Assembly: GCA_008921705.1 (NCBI GenBank)
Contig: VFFE01007504.1
Coordinates: 65,285 to 129,284 of the forward strand
Direction of reading: 5' to 3'
From: Burhinus oedicnemus
Lineage: Eukaryota; Chordata; Aves; Charadriiformes; Burhinidae
DNA length: 64,000 nucleotides
Of the stretch, positions 1 through 9,310 are shown in pieces. The first letter of the stretch is position 1; every line of letters begins with the position of its first letter. Position numbers and translations under genes: made by a program. The notes below the pieces were generated by a model that ran no database searches, was not told where the DNA came from, and saw only the letters and a list, made by a program, of their open reading frames with translations.

Positions 1-960
1 ATTTGGTTGGAAGGCATATAAAGGGGTGGCTGCTCAGTGAACTTGGAAAATAAAGCGTCTTGAAGACAGGGCAGAAGTTACTTGGCTAATCTTGAAAAAT
101 ATTGGCCATGCAACGTTTAACATAAGGAGGTGTGACTAGACTCACATTGTGTAAGCACTGGAAGGATATAGTTAGGAGTTTTAAAAATAGGATTTAATGA
201 CTGGAGATGTCATTTTAACACATAAGGATTTTGTTGTATCCAAGATGTCATAGCAACACAATAACTCCAGCTTCTGGATGCACAGTTCTTTTGCGGTGGA
301 GAAAGACCAGCATTGAGACCGAACCAGTATAAATTGGGGATTTCTGGATGTTCTGACTCACATGCAGTGATACACAAAGGGATAGTTTGGGGTAATATTA
401 CTTGTTGCACTATAGGTGCTCTGCTCCAGCCCCTCGCTGTTAAAAATAGTTGTTAAGAACTAGATGTGGTACTGGGAGCTATATGGGGGCTAGCAGCGGG
501 CCTCCTCTTTCGGAGAACAAAATTGCTTCCAACATGTACAGCTACAGAGTATTTGTCCTGAATCTGACGTTTCCTTGCGGTGTGCTAGAGGAAAGTTAGT
601 TGAGTTTCTTGGGCTCAGCTGCTGCCCACCTGGCACTTCTGAGCTCTCCAGAGAGCTGCCGTTGGTATGAGGGCAGAGAGGAGAACCTGATAAGGCTGCT
701 GTGGCTCTGCCTGATGATCCAGGCCCTGCCTCTGCCATTCACCATCTGGGAAGGGTGGAGACTGAATGCTGCTTAGGAGTACTTATTTTTTCAAGCATCT
801 GTTCTAAATCCTTTCCAGGGAGTAGATAGACTATATCAGTACAGACTGGATATTTCAGTGAAACTTTAACTGCATTAGAAATGAGGGAAAATTGAACAAA
901 GTGCATAATGGGATACATAGCAAAGAATACTTTTGTAATGGATATTTTTAATTTCACCAG
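1..960 (+). other. PLEKHB2: PLEKHB2 intron (3' part), upstream of penultimate coding exon
   Basis: Intronic sequence leading to the acceptor at 959-960 (a T-rich tract ending in TTTCACCAG). No further PLEKHB2 exon is recognisable here. The short reading frames on both strands have no recognisable similarity and are not flanked by convincing splice sites. The preceding exon, which in the human protein carries a proline-rich PPPY stretch after the PH domain, must lie to the left of the window. Confidence 0.7.
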
Positions 961-1075
961 GTTTATGGCTATGGCTACGATCAGTACAACGGTGCATATC
1001 CCCCTACCGGTCCTCAAGTCTTCTATGCCTCCAATGGACAAGCTTATGCTGTTCCCTATCAGTATCCATACCAAG
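961..1075 (+). CDS. PLEKHB2: PLEKHB2 (evectin-2), penultimate coding exon
   Basis: This is an internal coding exon of pleckstrin homology domain-containing family B member 2. It starts after the acceptor TTTCACCAG and ends at CCAAG followed by the donor GTAATC. Read from base 961 in frame it gives 38 codons plus one extra base (phase 1), and includes the Tyr/Gly/Pro-rich stretches VYGYGYDQYNGAYPP and NGQAYAVPYQYPY. From memory, human evectin-2 has a very similar segment (GQAYAVPYQYPY) between its N-terminal PH domain and its C-terminal anchor. Known for the family: the PH domain binds phosphatidylserine on recycling endosomes and supports retrograde endosome-to-Golgi traffic. This exon encodes the low-complexity linker, not the PH domain. 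An open frame runs through the exon in another frame, but only this frame continues correctly into the next exon. The identification is firm because both visible exons match in order and phase. Confidence 0.93.
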
Positions 1076-2241
1076 GTAATCAGTATCAACCATATCGTTC
1101 ACCTTGCTATAGAAGCTATTTAAGTCAGTCTTTCTGGCTTTAATTCTATTAATTGCCATCCTTTACCACCCACCACTCCTGCACAAGAGTGACAGAAAGA
1201 AACCTGACTTGTACCTGAAAGCAAGTCCCCATACTCTTTCACAACAAAGCGAGTGCAGTGAACTTTGTATTAAGTGATTTAACCTTCCCAATGTGATCCA
1301 AACATATTTAAATTACTTCATAAACTCTTTTTGAAGCATACAGAAGTCCAGTGTGTTAAGACAGTAGTTACAGGTTGGGCATAGCAACCAAGCCTCGATG
1401 TATTCCTTCACTAGAGTTACTGCAACTAAATCTTAGGGGTCAAGTTCACCCCAGCAACTAACTTAACCCCTGTACATTCAGTTTTATTGCTCATTCTCTG
1501 AATTGACATAATCCTTCTCATGAGGTTCCTAGTCATGTATCAAGAGCCTTTTCCACTTCTCTTAGTTGGATTACTTCAGTATCTGTTACAAAAACCATTG
1601 CAGTATCTTCAAGAATACTTAACCTTCCTGAAATGTCTGGAAGGGAAAGCAATACTGTTATGTTTGCTTTGCAGGTAGGAGCTCAGTCACAAAACATGAC
1701 AGGTGGAGCTTGTACAAGTCTGTTGCAGAGCAAGGGTCAATTGGTTGTTTCTTGAGTCTTAGGTTAAATTCCTTCCTACTGGGCCAATCTTCATCTGAAA
1801 AGAAATGTAGCAGCTGTCACCACACAACAGATCAGTCCAGGATGTGAAGGCTGAATTAAAATAGTAGGCAGTAATTGTAAATAACTAATGCATAGCTGCT
1901 GACAAACCACTAGCTTAAGAGCTGCCATAGAGTTTTGGGGGGTGAAATACACTATTTGCCTTAACTTCAAGACTGAAACAATTTTTAGACCCATTTCTTG
2001 CATTAATTCTACTAAGCATCTGATGGAGTGATATAAGTAATTCATAGGTTCTTTGCTAATACAAATGCAGAACAATGTTCAGTTTTACATTTGTGATTAG
2101 CTTTTCTCCCAGATATTAAACTCATACGAGGCTAGAAGTGTTGCTAGGCCTCTGGCTTTATTTAATAAATGTGGAGGCTGAATCCAACACAAAGATGTAT
2201 TCTACCTTTGTAGCTGACATCATCTTAGTCTTCAATGGAAG

Positions 2242-2731
2242 TGTCCTGGTTTGAAGTAAAACAACCAATTTTCTGTTCAGTAATTTTACTTTCTAGCTAG
2301 GCCTCTTCTAACTGCTGAAATTAACAGCATGTTGCACAGAAACTGTTTGCTCTCAGGGTGATAAGACCGATGTTTATAGTTGATGCCAAGGAATGGTATG
2401 TGGAGAGGCTCTTGCTTATCCTTATTGCTATAACACCCAAGGCCAGCTGACTTTGTTATTTGCCCCATTGGAGGGTTGGAAGCAGAAGAACATAGAGAGG
2501 TCATGCCTGCGGGGAGGAGCAGACAGGACAGGTGACCCAAAACTGACCAACAGGGTATTCCATCCCATCTGCCTCATGCTTAGTATAAAAGCTGAGTAAG
2601 TAAATAAAAGTAAAAGAAGTTCCTTCTTAACTCCTAAGTCTCTTTCTCTCTCTCCCCCCTGTCTTTGGAGAGAGGGAGGGGGAGAGCATCTGTCGTTCAC
2701 CTCAGTGGCCGGTCTGGCCCAAACCACGACA
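2242..2731 (+). mobile_element. Solo LTR of an avian endogenous retrovirus
   Basis: The element is a 490-bp LTR. It begins TGTCCTGGTTT and ends AAACCACGACA, and these termini are inverted repeats matching at 10 of 11 positions with canonical TG...CA ends. It is flanked by a perfect 5-bp target-site duplication, GGAAG, at 2237-2241 and 2732-2736, which shows both ends are intact. Inside are a TATA box (TATAAAA, 2584-2590), an AATAAA (2603-2608) close behind it, and a pyrimidine-rich block followed by a purine-rich block near 2637-2690 that can pair. No gag/pol/env sequence and no second LTR are present, so it is best read as a solo LTR left by recombination between two LTRs. A 5-bp duplication fits ERVL-like or some ERV1-like bird elements better than the 6 bp usual for ERVK, but I cannot name the family. 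It lies in the sense orientation within the host gene. Confidence 0.88.
2584..2608 (+). promoter_or_regulatory. LTR core promoter and poly(A) signal
   Basis: TATAAAA (2584-2590) and AATAAA (2603-2608) sit 12 bases apart inside the solo LTR, both on the same strand as PLEKHB2. The layout implies a short R region, with the cap site predicted about 25-30 bases after the TATA box and the AATAAA still in U3. Whether either signal is active is unknown. Confidence 0.65.
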
Positions 2732-2834
2732 GGAAGGAAGAGGGTGAAAGAATGGGCATGTTTTGAAATTGCAGTGCATGGTATTAGGATATAAATTTCT
2801 TTTGCCCTCCTCCTAACAATCTCTTATTACCTAG

Positions 2835-2971
2835 GACCTTATGGCCAGCCCCCTGCAAACCATGTCATCATTCGAGAACGTTACCGTGACAGCGATGGAG
2901 ATCTTGCACTGGGCATGCTTGCTGGAGCAGCAACTGGAATGGCTCTGGGATCATTATTCTGGGTCTTCTAG
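2835..2971 (+). CDS. PLEKHB2: PLEKHB2 (evectin-2), last coding exon with C-terminal membrane anchor
   Basis: This is the terminal coding exon. The split glycine codon (G from 1075 plus GA here) is followed by 44 codons and the stop TAG at 2969-2971. The translation starts PYGQPPANHVIIRERYRDSD and then becomes a hydrophobic run rich in Ala, Gly, Leu and Met that ends in FWVF at the very C terminus. From memory, human evectin-2 ends with a nearly identical segment, including the RERYRD motif and the same terminal residues. The hydrophobic end fits a tail anchor that holds the protein in endosome/Golgi membranes with the PH domain in the cytosol. The charged RERYRDSDGD stretch just before it would sit at the cytosolic face. 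There is no frameshift or premature stop, so the gene appears functional in the part visible here. The acceptor at 2834 has a strong polypyrimidine tract. Confidence 0.95.
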
Positions 2972-5175
2972 ATTACTCATTCCTTATCTTTGTAGTTCGA
3001 AAAACCTTTATTGTGTGCAATAATATATTGGCAATGTTGTTTACTCTTAAACTTTAAGAAATGCAATAGTTATTTTTCAGTAGTGACATCTTAATAACTG
3101 ATTCTTAACTGTCCTAAGGAGAGTTTAAAGGCACCATTTAGTTAAGTGGTTGGAAATGGCATGTGCTGCTCTTGAATTCTGTTCTGATGTTTGGAGTTAC
3201 AAGGATTTGTACCGATAAGGATCAATATGAGCACCAATGTAACATGGTAGCAGTCACTAGCATTATGAACAGACTGTTATTGTAAACACTGTAGAAAAAA
3301 TTGATTTTTTGGGGGTCTAAAATCTGGTCCAAATAGGAGGTTTACAGGAGCCCTGCATTAGTATGTATGTACTACTGGCTTCTGAACATTCCCTGGACAA
3401 ACATATAGCTCAGCAGAAATTCCTTGGCATTAGGTAGTCTGCCATGCTTAAGGACTTTTTTGTTTTCAAACTTGCCTGCAGATGGTAGCGTATTTTCTTA
3501 GATGGAGTCCTATAGCTGTCTCTCACACCATCCAGGTGAAGTTGTCTTTGAGAACATACAAGCAAACCGCTAAGAAACAGCAGCACTCGATTCTTTTATT
3601 CTCCCAGAAATGTGAATGACCAGTGGCAAGGAAGACCAGTGTTTGTTGTTCCACTTCCCTCATTATCCTGAATCACTCTTCTCTGGTCAGATGGATAGCT
3701 TTACAAGTGATCTTCCTTGTTTGTATAACAGTCACCTCAGACACTGTACTAACTGCATTGCTGAGGAAGAGGCCATTGTCTAGTGTCTCTGCACATTACT
3801 GCTATTGCTCTGCAGAGTCTGCAGGAAGAGAACTAACTTGAGCAACCCTTGCCCTGTTGGGCCTACCAGAACCCCTCTGCAGGCAGTAATAGTCGAGAGG
3901 GCAGAGACAAACAGCACAAGTAGACCTTGCACACAGGCATTTTGGTATCAGCTCCCTTGCTGTGGCTAGGATAGAATGTCTGCTGCTTAGCCTCCGAGGT
4001 TTCCTGACCCAGGTTCATTATTTGCAACTAGTTTTGAGCACAGCTGGGTTTGTTCTATGCATACCTCCCTTTCACATCCAGCAGGTCTCTTCTTCCCTCC
4101 ATGACTTGTTAAGGAAAACGCTCCAAGGAACCTGGCTGGCTTTGCTTGTATGTCTGGTTCCTTACACAATGTGCTCCTGCAGGCTGCCGAGCTATGGACT
4201 GTAATGTGGAGTGCAACTGTTATGCGTGTTATGTGGCCTATTACCTTATCCTGTTATAATCCATGCTGAGCTGTGCTTGGCAGAGGAAAGAAAGTTCTGA
4301 AGAAATGCACATGCTTTCTTATTCAGGTAAAAGAGGCAGAGTGCCTAAGTTGAGTTCTTTATAGTAAGAGGACTTATTTTTATACTTCCACTTTCAGCTT
4401 CCTGTATTGGTACTGTTTTAATATGTTAAGTCTTTCTTATGCTTTCATTCAGAAGTAGGTTAATTTCCTTAAGGTTCATGGGATTCAAGTATGTCAGGAA
4501 AGATGAAAATAGATGAGAACTTGCACTCATAAATTCAGATCAAGCCCCAACCTTTTTAATTTCATTCTAAGGCTGTCTTGGCTCTGTCCTACATATTTAA
4601 GCAATAGAGGTCTTGGAGAAGAGTTTGGGTAGCAGTCAGGGGAAGTACTAAGCTTTCGTGACTCCTAGGACCAACTCAACAAACTGAAATCATCGTAAGG
4701 AAACAGGCAGATGTAATCTTGGCTGCATTACTAAGAGTGGGCCTAATCCAGGGAATGTAAACTTCTTTCAAGAAACTTTGGCTCAGAGCTGTGCACCAAC
4801 GTGCATGCATGTCCTTTCACAGATTAATACAAGCTGCGTATGTTCTGCCAGTGGTATATACTGAAAGGACTTGCTGGAGGTTCAAAAGATGACTAAAGCA
4901 AAAGTTTCCTATTGCTAGTCCAAACCAAAAGAAATTGGAGTACACTACTGAAATTCTCTTAGAGGCCTGGTACCTTTGACATCAGAAAGAGATGGTGACT
5001 GTCTGGAACTTAAGTGAATGAAGATTTCTACCCTTTTAAAGCTTTGGGATAACCTTGAAGTGATTACAGGTCTACACTGCTGTTTAGTTTGTGCTTTACA
5101 ATATAACTAGTTCTGCAGAATGCCTCCATCTCCTCTTCTCCCTGTGTGAAATTTAGCTTGGAAGGGATGGGGGAG

Positions 5176-5181
5176 AATAAA
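5176..5181 (+). terminator. PLEKHB2: Candidate proximal poly(A) signal AATAAA
   Basis: Canonical AATAAA about 2.2 kb after the PLEKHB2 stop codon. It is followed by moderately T/G-rich sequence (TTGATCATCATTGTGATTTC). It could give a shorter 3' UTR isoform. Confidence 0.4.
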
Positions 5182-5281
5182 ATAATTGATCATCATTGTG
5201 ATTTCTTTTGAATTTCATAATGATTATGGAAGAATAGCACAAAGTGGATCAGCTAGTAATTTATTTTAAGTTCAGAGGTTT

Positions 5282-5336
5282 TTTGGGGGGGAGGGGTGGT
5301 GGTGTTGGGTTCCACCCCCCAGCCCCCCCCCCCCAA
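5282..5336. repeat. G-run/C-run foldback (low-complexity hairpin)
   Basis: A TTTG7 run continuing as AGGGGTGG is followed after a short TGG/GTT spacer by CCACCCCCC and then a C12 tract at 5323-5334. The G-rich and C-rich halves are on the same strand, so the single strand can fold into a very stable G:C hairpin. The G-rich half alone could also form a quadruplex. Confidence 0.75.
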
Positions 5337-7008
5337 GAGCTGTTGATCACAGCAGGGGAACACGTCTCTTGCATTTCAGGAGATAACTGTATCTAGGTCC
5401 CCTGTTTCTCCAAGTGAAATATGTAAGATAAAGACTGTTGATTGCAAAACATTCCTGGGTTGAATGCAAAGCAAGAAGTGATCCTTTTAAAAGTTCAAGT
5501 TGAAGTAAGTCTCCATTAAAAAAAAAACACCTTACCCCTGTTCAAAGGAAAAAAAGTTTACAAATTGAAGCTGAAGGTTCTAGTTCCATGTTGGTAACAA
5601 TAGGTTGCTTATATACAAAAATCATGAGCTGCTTTTCTATCCTGGTAGCATAGGCATTTAGAAGCTAGAAAGCAAATGTACAAAATTGTGCTACAGTGTA
5701 AAATCAAGAGAGCATTTATCTTACTGCAGGTGCTTGTAGTCTTTCTGATCTCACTGCAGAAATAGAAGCAGAAATGTCTTGGTGCACAAAGCAGCAACAT
5801 GGGGATAGCCACTTAAATTCACTGGTTGTTAAAGCTCATAGACTTGCTTCCTGAAGACACAGCCGTACCTCCTGTTGCTCAGGAACAGAGTGGAGGTTTG
5901 GTCCTATCTATAATAATGTCCAGCTGGATACATAGTCATGACTCAATAGCCTTTTCTCTGACCAGTCCAGTACTTCATATATCTGCAGTTTGTGTAGATG
6001 CTAGTGTGAGCTGAAGGAGCAGGGCCAGAGTGGATTTCAGGGCTCAGAGGGACTGCCATGCCAGCTTCTGCAGATAGGTGATAACATAGGGATGGGAAGA
6101 GGCAGTGGCTGTGGCAAGATCATTTTCAAAACAGATTGAAATGATAGTCCTAAACAGGTGTTTGTTTCTGAATGGTGCTATTCATGATGCTGTGATTCCA
6201 GTTACAGCTGCATAGCACCCAAGCACATGCTTTCCTACCTGGGGCCCAATATTTGACTTTAAAGCTATGGGAGGTCTGCAGTGACTACAGTGCCACTGTT
6301 TTTTGAAGCGTACGCTATTAGTTAAGGATGACTAAATCTGTTGCATAGCAGTTACAGTCCGTTCAGAATTAAATGGCAGTGCTTACAGAGGTCATGAGTC
6401 TGTATGTTCATCTGTGACTAGCTACTTTTGGACAGAGCCAGGCTTCTTGACAGCGGGGTGGAAATGCTCAGCCCTCTGGTAAGTCCAACCATATTAAAGA
6501 GGTGAACCAGGGCCCCCTCCCAAAGTCTTAGTTACATGTGAAAACACAGCCGTTGGCTTCTTTTGCTTAAACGTGGGGAGCTTTAGGGTCAGCCTCTTCT
6601 AGTGAGTGGGTAAAGGCTTTTGAACTAGAGAGAAAGGTGTGGAAAGTGTTTACCTACAGAGCAACTTTTGGCAGATACATCTTTTCTAGTGCTGAAGCAG
6701 ATTCTGAGCTGCATCTAGACAGAGCTACCCTAAGTGTCACACAACACTGGCTTCATTTTGTTTGTTCTTCAGTGGAGATTCAACAGGTGATGGAACCAGC
6801 TAAGCAAGCTGATTAAAGGAGAAAATTCACACCCATGTTCCTCAAATGTGTTTGTGGCTTTTCCTCCTCATGATATGACTAAGAAAGATGTGTAAGTCAT
6901 GGAGGGTAGCATGCAGCAAATGTTTTCTTCTCCCCCGATTCTTTGTGCTCTCTCTATCTTAACTGCTGGTTTACTGTATGTCCTCATTCTCATTATTAAT
7001 TTATAGGA

Positions 7009-7014
7009 AATAAA
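7009..7014 (+). terminator. PLEKHB2: Candidate distal poly(A) signal AATAAA
   Basis: Canonical AATAAA with a downstream TG-rich element within about 15-35 bases (TGTAATTGTTTTGTCTTG). This is the best-formed poly(A) site in the region after the PLEKHB2 stop codon. Confidence 0.5.
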
Positions 7015-7030
7015 ATTCATATTTAAATGT

Positions 7031-8689
7031 AATTGTTTTGTCTTGACAGGTTTACTAGCCTTTTTTCAAACTTTTCTCATTTAGTTAGTGCATAGATGAA
7101 TACATGTTTTTCAAACATGCAGACAACTTACAGGAGGTTTCCTTTGCAAGGAAACAGTGCCGTGATGAATTCTGTCCAACTCCAGTCTTTCCTAAGCAAT
7201 TACAAGGTTGACTTGACTTGGCAGAAAAATGAACTAAAACTCTGGCTGTTGGAGAGCTCAGGCTGCCATACCTCAGTCACTGTTTAATAAAGATGATGTA
7301 ATGTCTGTGAAATCAACGAAGTAACTCTGCACTAACACCACTACACCAAGATTAGAATTAAGGCCTATTTTCTTTTTTAATGGAGTTGAAGGCTTTGACT
7401 CAGAAACGCTTAATCTTGGATATATGCAATGCTGATCCAGATTTACCATTTGACATTGTGTTATCACATCAACAGATTTGTACTGTTTAGTATTACAGTA
7501 AGCAGCTTGGAGCACAGATGTTGCTCTGGTTAAAATGCTACTGGTTGCTGTATTGGTATTTCCTCCTTATGAACTGCTTCAGTGGAGTACAATCAGTGAG
7601 TTTGCTTCGACAGAGACACTAAATGACCACAACAAGATCCACACCTAAAGGCTGACTATCTTGTATGTTTGCTGGGAATTAAACTATTTGTCAGAAGGAC
7701 CACAGTACATTTTATAAACAATTATCCTTGCTTTATGCAAATTTTGTTTTTACCCTTGAGGGGTGGTGGTTTTTTAGCCACTAATCTGGAGGAGGAATGA
7801 AAAGAAAACTGCTATTTCAACCAGTTAATGTAGGAGTACACGTCGCTCTTCTCCCCAGCATGCTATGCTGGCTATGCTTATCAGTCATCAGTTCCATACG
7901 ATGGATTTACTAGGCTAAGCAGACAGTTACGTACACTTAACCCTGCCCACCAGAGAGGCCACCTTCACTGAAATTTTGGCACCAGAACAAGCTAGGGAAC
8001 TAAATTCGCTTTGCAGATTTGCGTAGCAGCTCCATACCTTCCTGAACTGCCACACTCCTGAACTGGCAATGGCTTAGAGAACAGGCTTTGCTTTTGTTAC
8101 TGCTTTCCCTTCTCCTACTGCATTCCCTGTCCTGTTTGTGGTCACTAAATGCAACCACAATAATTAACTTGGGTTGTATTCCTAAAAGTACCTTTATTTG
8201 TCCCCCTCTCCTGTTGCAGTTCCACTACAATGCATTGAAGTGGGTGTGGTGCATTTGCTGTTCCCTCCATTTTGGTGGAACTGAAAGTTTCCCCCAGTAT
8301 GCTGTGAACTACAAATAAAGGCTTGTAACAACAGACGGACACTAATGCACTGGTTTGGGAGTCTTCTGATTACTGCAGGTTATCACATTAGGTTTCAGAG
8401 TTTTTGAGGCATCTCTAAAAGGCTCCAAGACTCACAGGGCAAAAAACCCCTCCAAATGTATCTGCATTAATAATTTAAAGCTTAAGATCCATTTGACGAT
8501 TTTTAAGGTGCAGGTTGTAAAAGTTTCAGACTGACGATACTGGGCTTAATCTGACTGAATATGGTGCAATACCAATACCCCCTTATTCTCCAGACACTTT
8601 AGGTACCAAAGTTAACTATGCATTTTGCCAAGCGGTAAGTCTTTAGATACGACAGATAAAGTAAAGAAGCGAGTGACCCAAAATGATGG
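7031..8689. other. Non-coding stretch between PLEKHB2 3' end and CpG island
   Basis: I see no coding exon or mobile element here. Two more AATAAA hexamers occur, at 7286-7291 (followed by GATGTAATGTCTGTG) and 8314-8319. They could be additional PLEKHB2 poly(A) signals or chance matches. A donor-like GCG|GTAAGT occurs at 8634/8635 without other support for an exon. Confidence 0.5.
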
Positions 8690-8923
8690 CCGACAAGCAC
8701 CCCGAGCTTCCAGCTGCCAGGTGCACACGGGGGCTAAGACGAGCTTAGCCTGCCCGGGCTGCTCGCCCAGCAGCGGGCCGCACGGCGCCCCGTCCCTTGC
8801 TGTGAACCGATCCCCGCTTCCGGGTGCTGCCGGCCCGGAAGGCCGCAGCCACCTCCAGCTTTTGGAGGGACAGCGGGATTTTCTGGCACTAACCCGCCTG
8901 TCCGGCTGCTCCTCACGGCTTGG

Positions 8924-8948
8924 TCCCGCCCCGCCCCGCCCCGCCCGC
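8924..8948. promoter_or_regulatory. Tandem SP1/KLF-type GC boxes
   Basis: Overlapping repeats of CCCCG/CCCGCC form at least three consecutive GC boxes in the CpG island, a standard binding array for SP/KLF factors. Confidence 0.65.
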
Positions 8949-9084
8949 TGGGGCCGGCTCTCCTCACGCCCTTCTGGGCCATCAGCCCCGGCCCAGCATC
9001 CGCCGTTGACAACTAACGGCTGCCCTCGCGCCTAACCGTCGCCCTCGCACTCGCCCGGCCGGGCACAGCCGCGCCGGCGCCCGC

Positions 9085-9096
9085 TAGATGGCGGCC
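9085..9096 (+). promoter_or_regulatory. YY1-type motif (TAGATGGCGGCC)
   Basis: It matches the core ATGGCGGC of the YY1 consensus. In CpG-island promoters this motif tends to lie shortly after the start site and in the sense direction, which would place a start near or just before 9085 and point the transcript to the right. The ATG at 9088 opens a 72-codon frame with no recognisable similarity. Confidence 0.55.
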
Positions 9097-9102
9097 CCAC
9101 AC

Positions 9103-9150
9103 CGGCGGTGGCGGGGCGGTGGCGGAGCGGCGGCGGAGCGGCGGCGGTGG
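9103..9150 (+). repeat. Interrupted CGG/GGC trinucleotide-rich tract
   Basis: Imperfect repeats of GGC/CGG, interrupted by GGT, GGA and GGGG, follow directly after the YY1-like motif. Such tracts are common in 5' UTRs inside CpG islands. It is interrupted, so long pure expansion is not seen. Confidence 0.7.
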
Positions 9151-9310
9151 TGCGAGCCGAGGCTGGGCCCGGGCCCCCGCTGCCCCCGGCTGCGGCCCGG
9201 GCACGGCCCCGCGTCCCCGCCCGTCCCTCCTCTGTGCCTGCGGGGGCACCGAGGGACGCTGGCAACCTCGGGACTGCTTTTTTGGTTACAAACCGTTGAT
9301 AGCTGACCCA

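Larger units (their letters stand above)
1076..2834 (+). other. PLEKHB2: PLEKHB2 terminal coding intron (phase 1)
   Basis: GT-AG intron between the last two coding exons. The donor is AAG|GTAATC at 1075/1076. The acceptor is a pyrimidine-rich tract with a CTAAC branch-point-like site near 2813-2817 and TTACCTAG ending at 2834. The intron contains a solo LTR (2242-2731) whose 3' end lies only about 100 bp before the acceptor. The rest is unremarkable A/T-rich sequence with no other recognisable element. Confidence 0.9.
2972..7030 (+). other. PLEKHB2: Probable PLEKHB2 3' untranslated region
   Basis: The sequence after the stop codon is A/T-rich and has no convincing coding frame on either strand. 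No AATAAA occurs close to the stop. Candidate AATAAA signals lie at 5176-5181 and at 7009-7014. The second is followed by a TG-rich stretch (TGTAATTGTTTTGTCTTG) suited to cleavage-factor binding, so it is my preferred distal end. Further AATAAA copies at 7286 and 8314 could extend the UTR. The exact end cannot be fixed without transcript data. Confidence 0.45.
8690..9310. promoter_or_regulatory. CpG island, probable promoter
   Basis: An abrupt change from A/T-rich flanks to very G/C-rich sequence dense in CpG dinucleotides. It contains a run of overlapping SP1-type CCCCGCCCC boxes (8924-8948), ETS-type CTTCCGG (8817-8823) and CCGGAAG (8835-8841), a YY1-type motif TAGATGGCGGCC (9085-9096) and a degenerate CGG-rich tract. 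This combination is typical of TATA-less housekeeping promoters. PLEKHB2 ends to the left on the + strand, so the island is not its own promoter. The YY1 motif, which commonly sits just after the start site in the sense direction, suggests rightward transcription. Several overlapping frames are open here on both strands, as expected by chance in such G/C-rich sequence, and I do not call any of them a gene. Confidence 0.8.
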
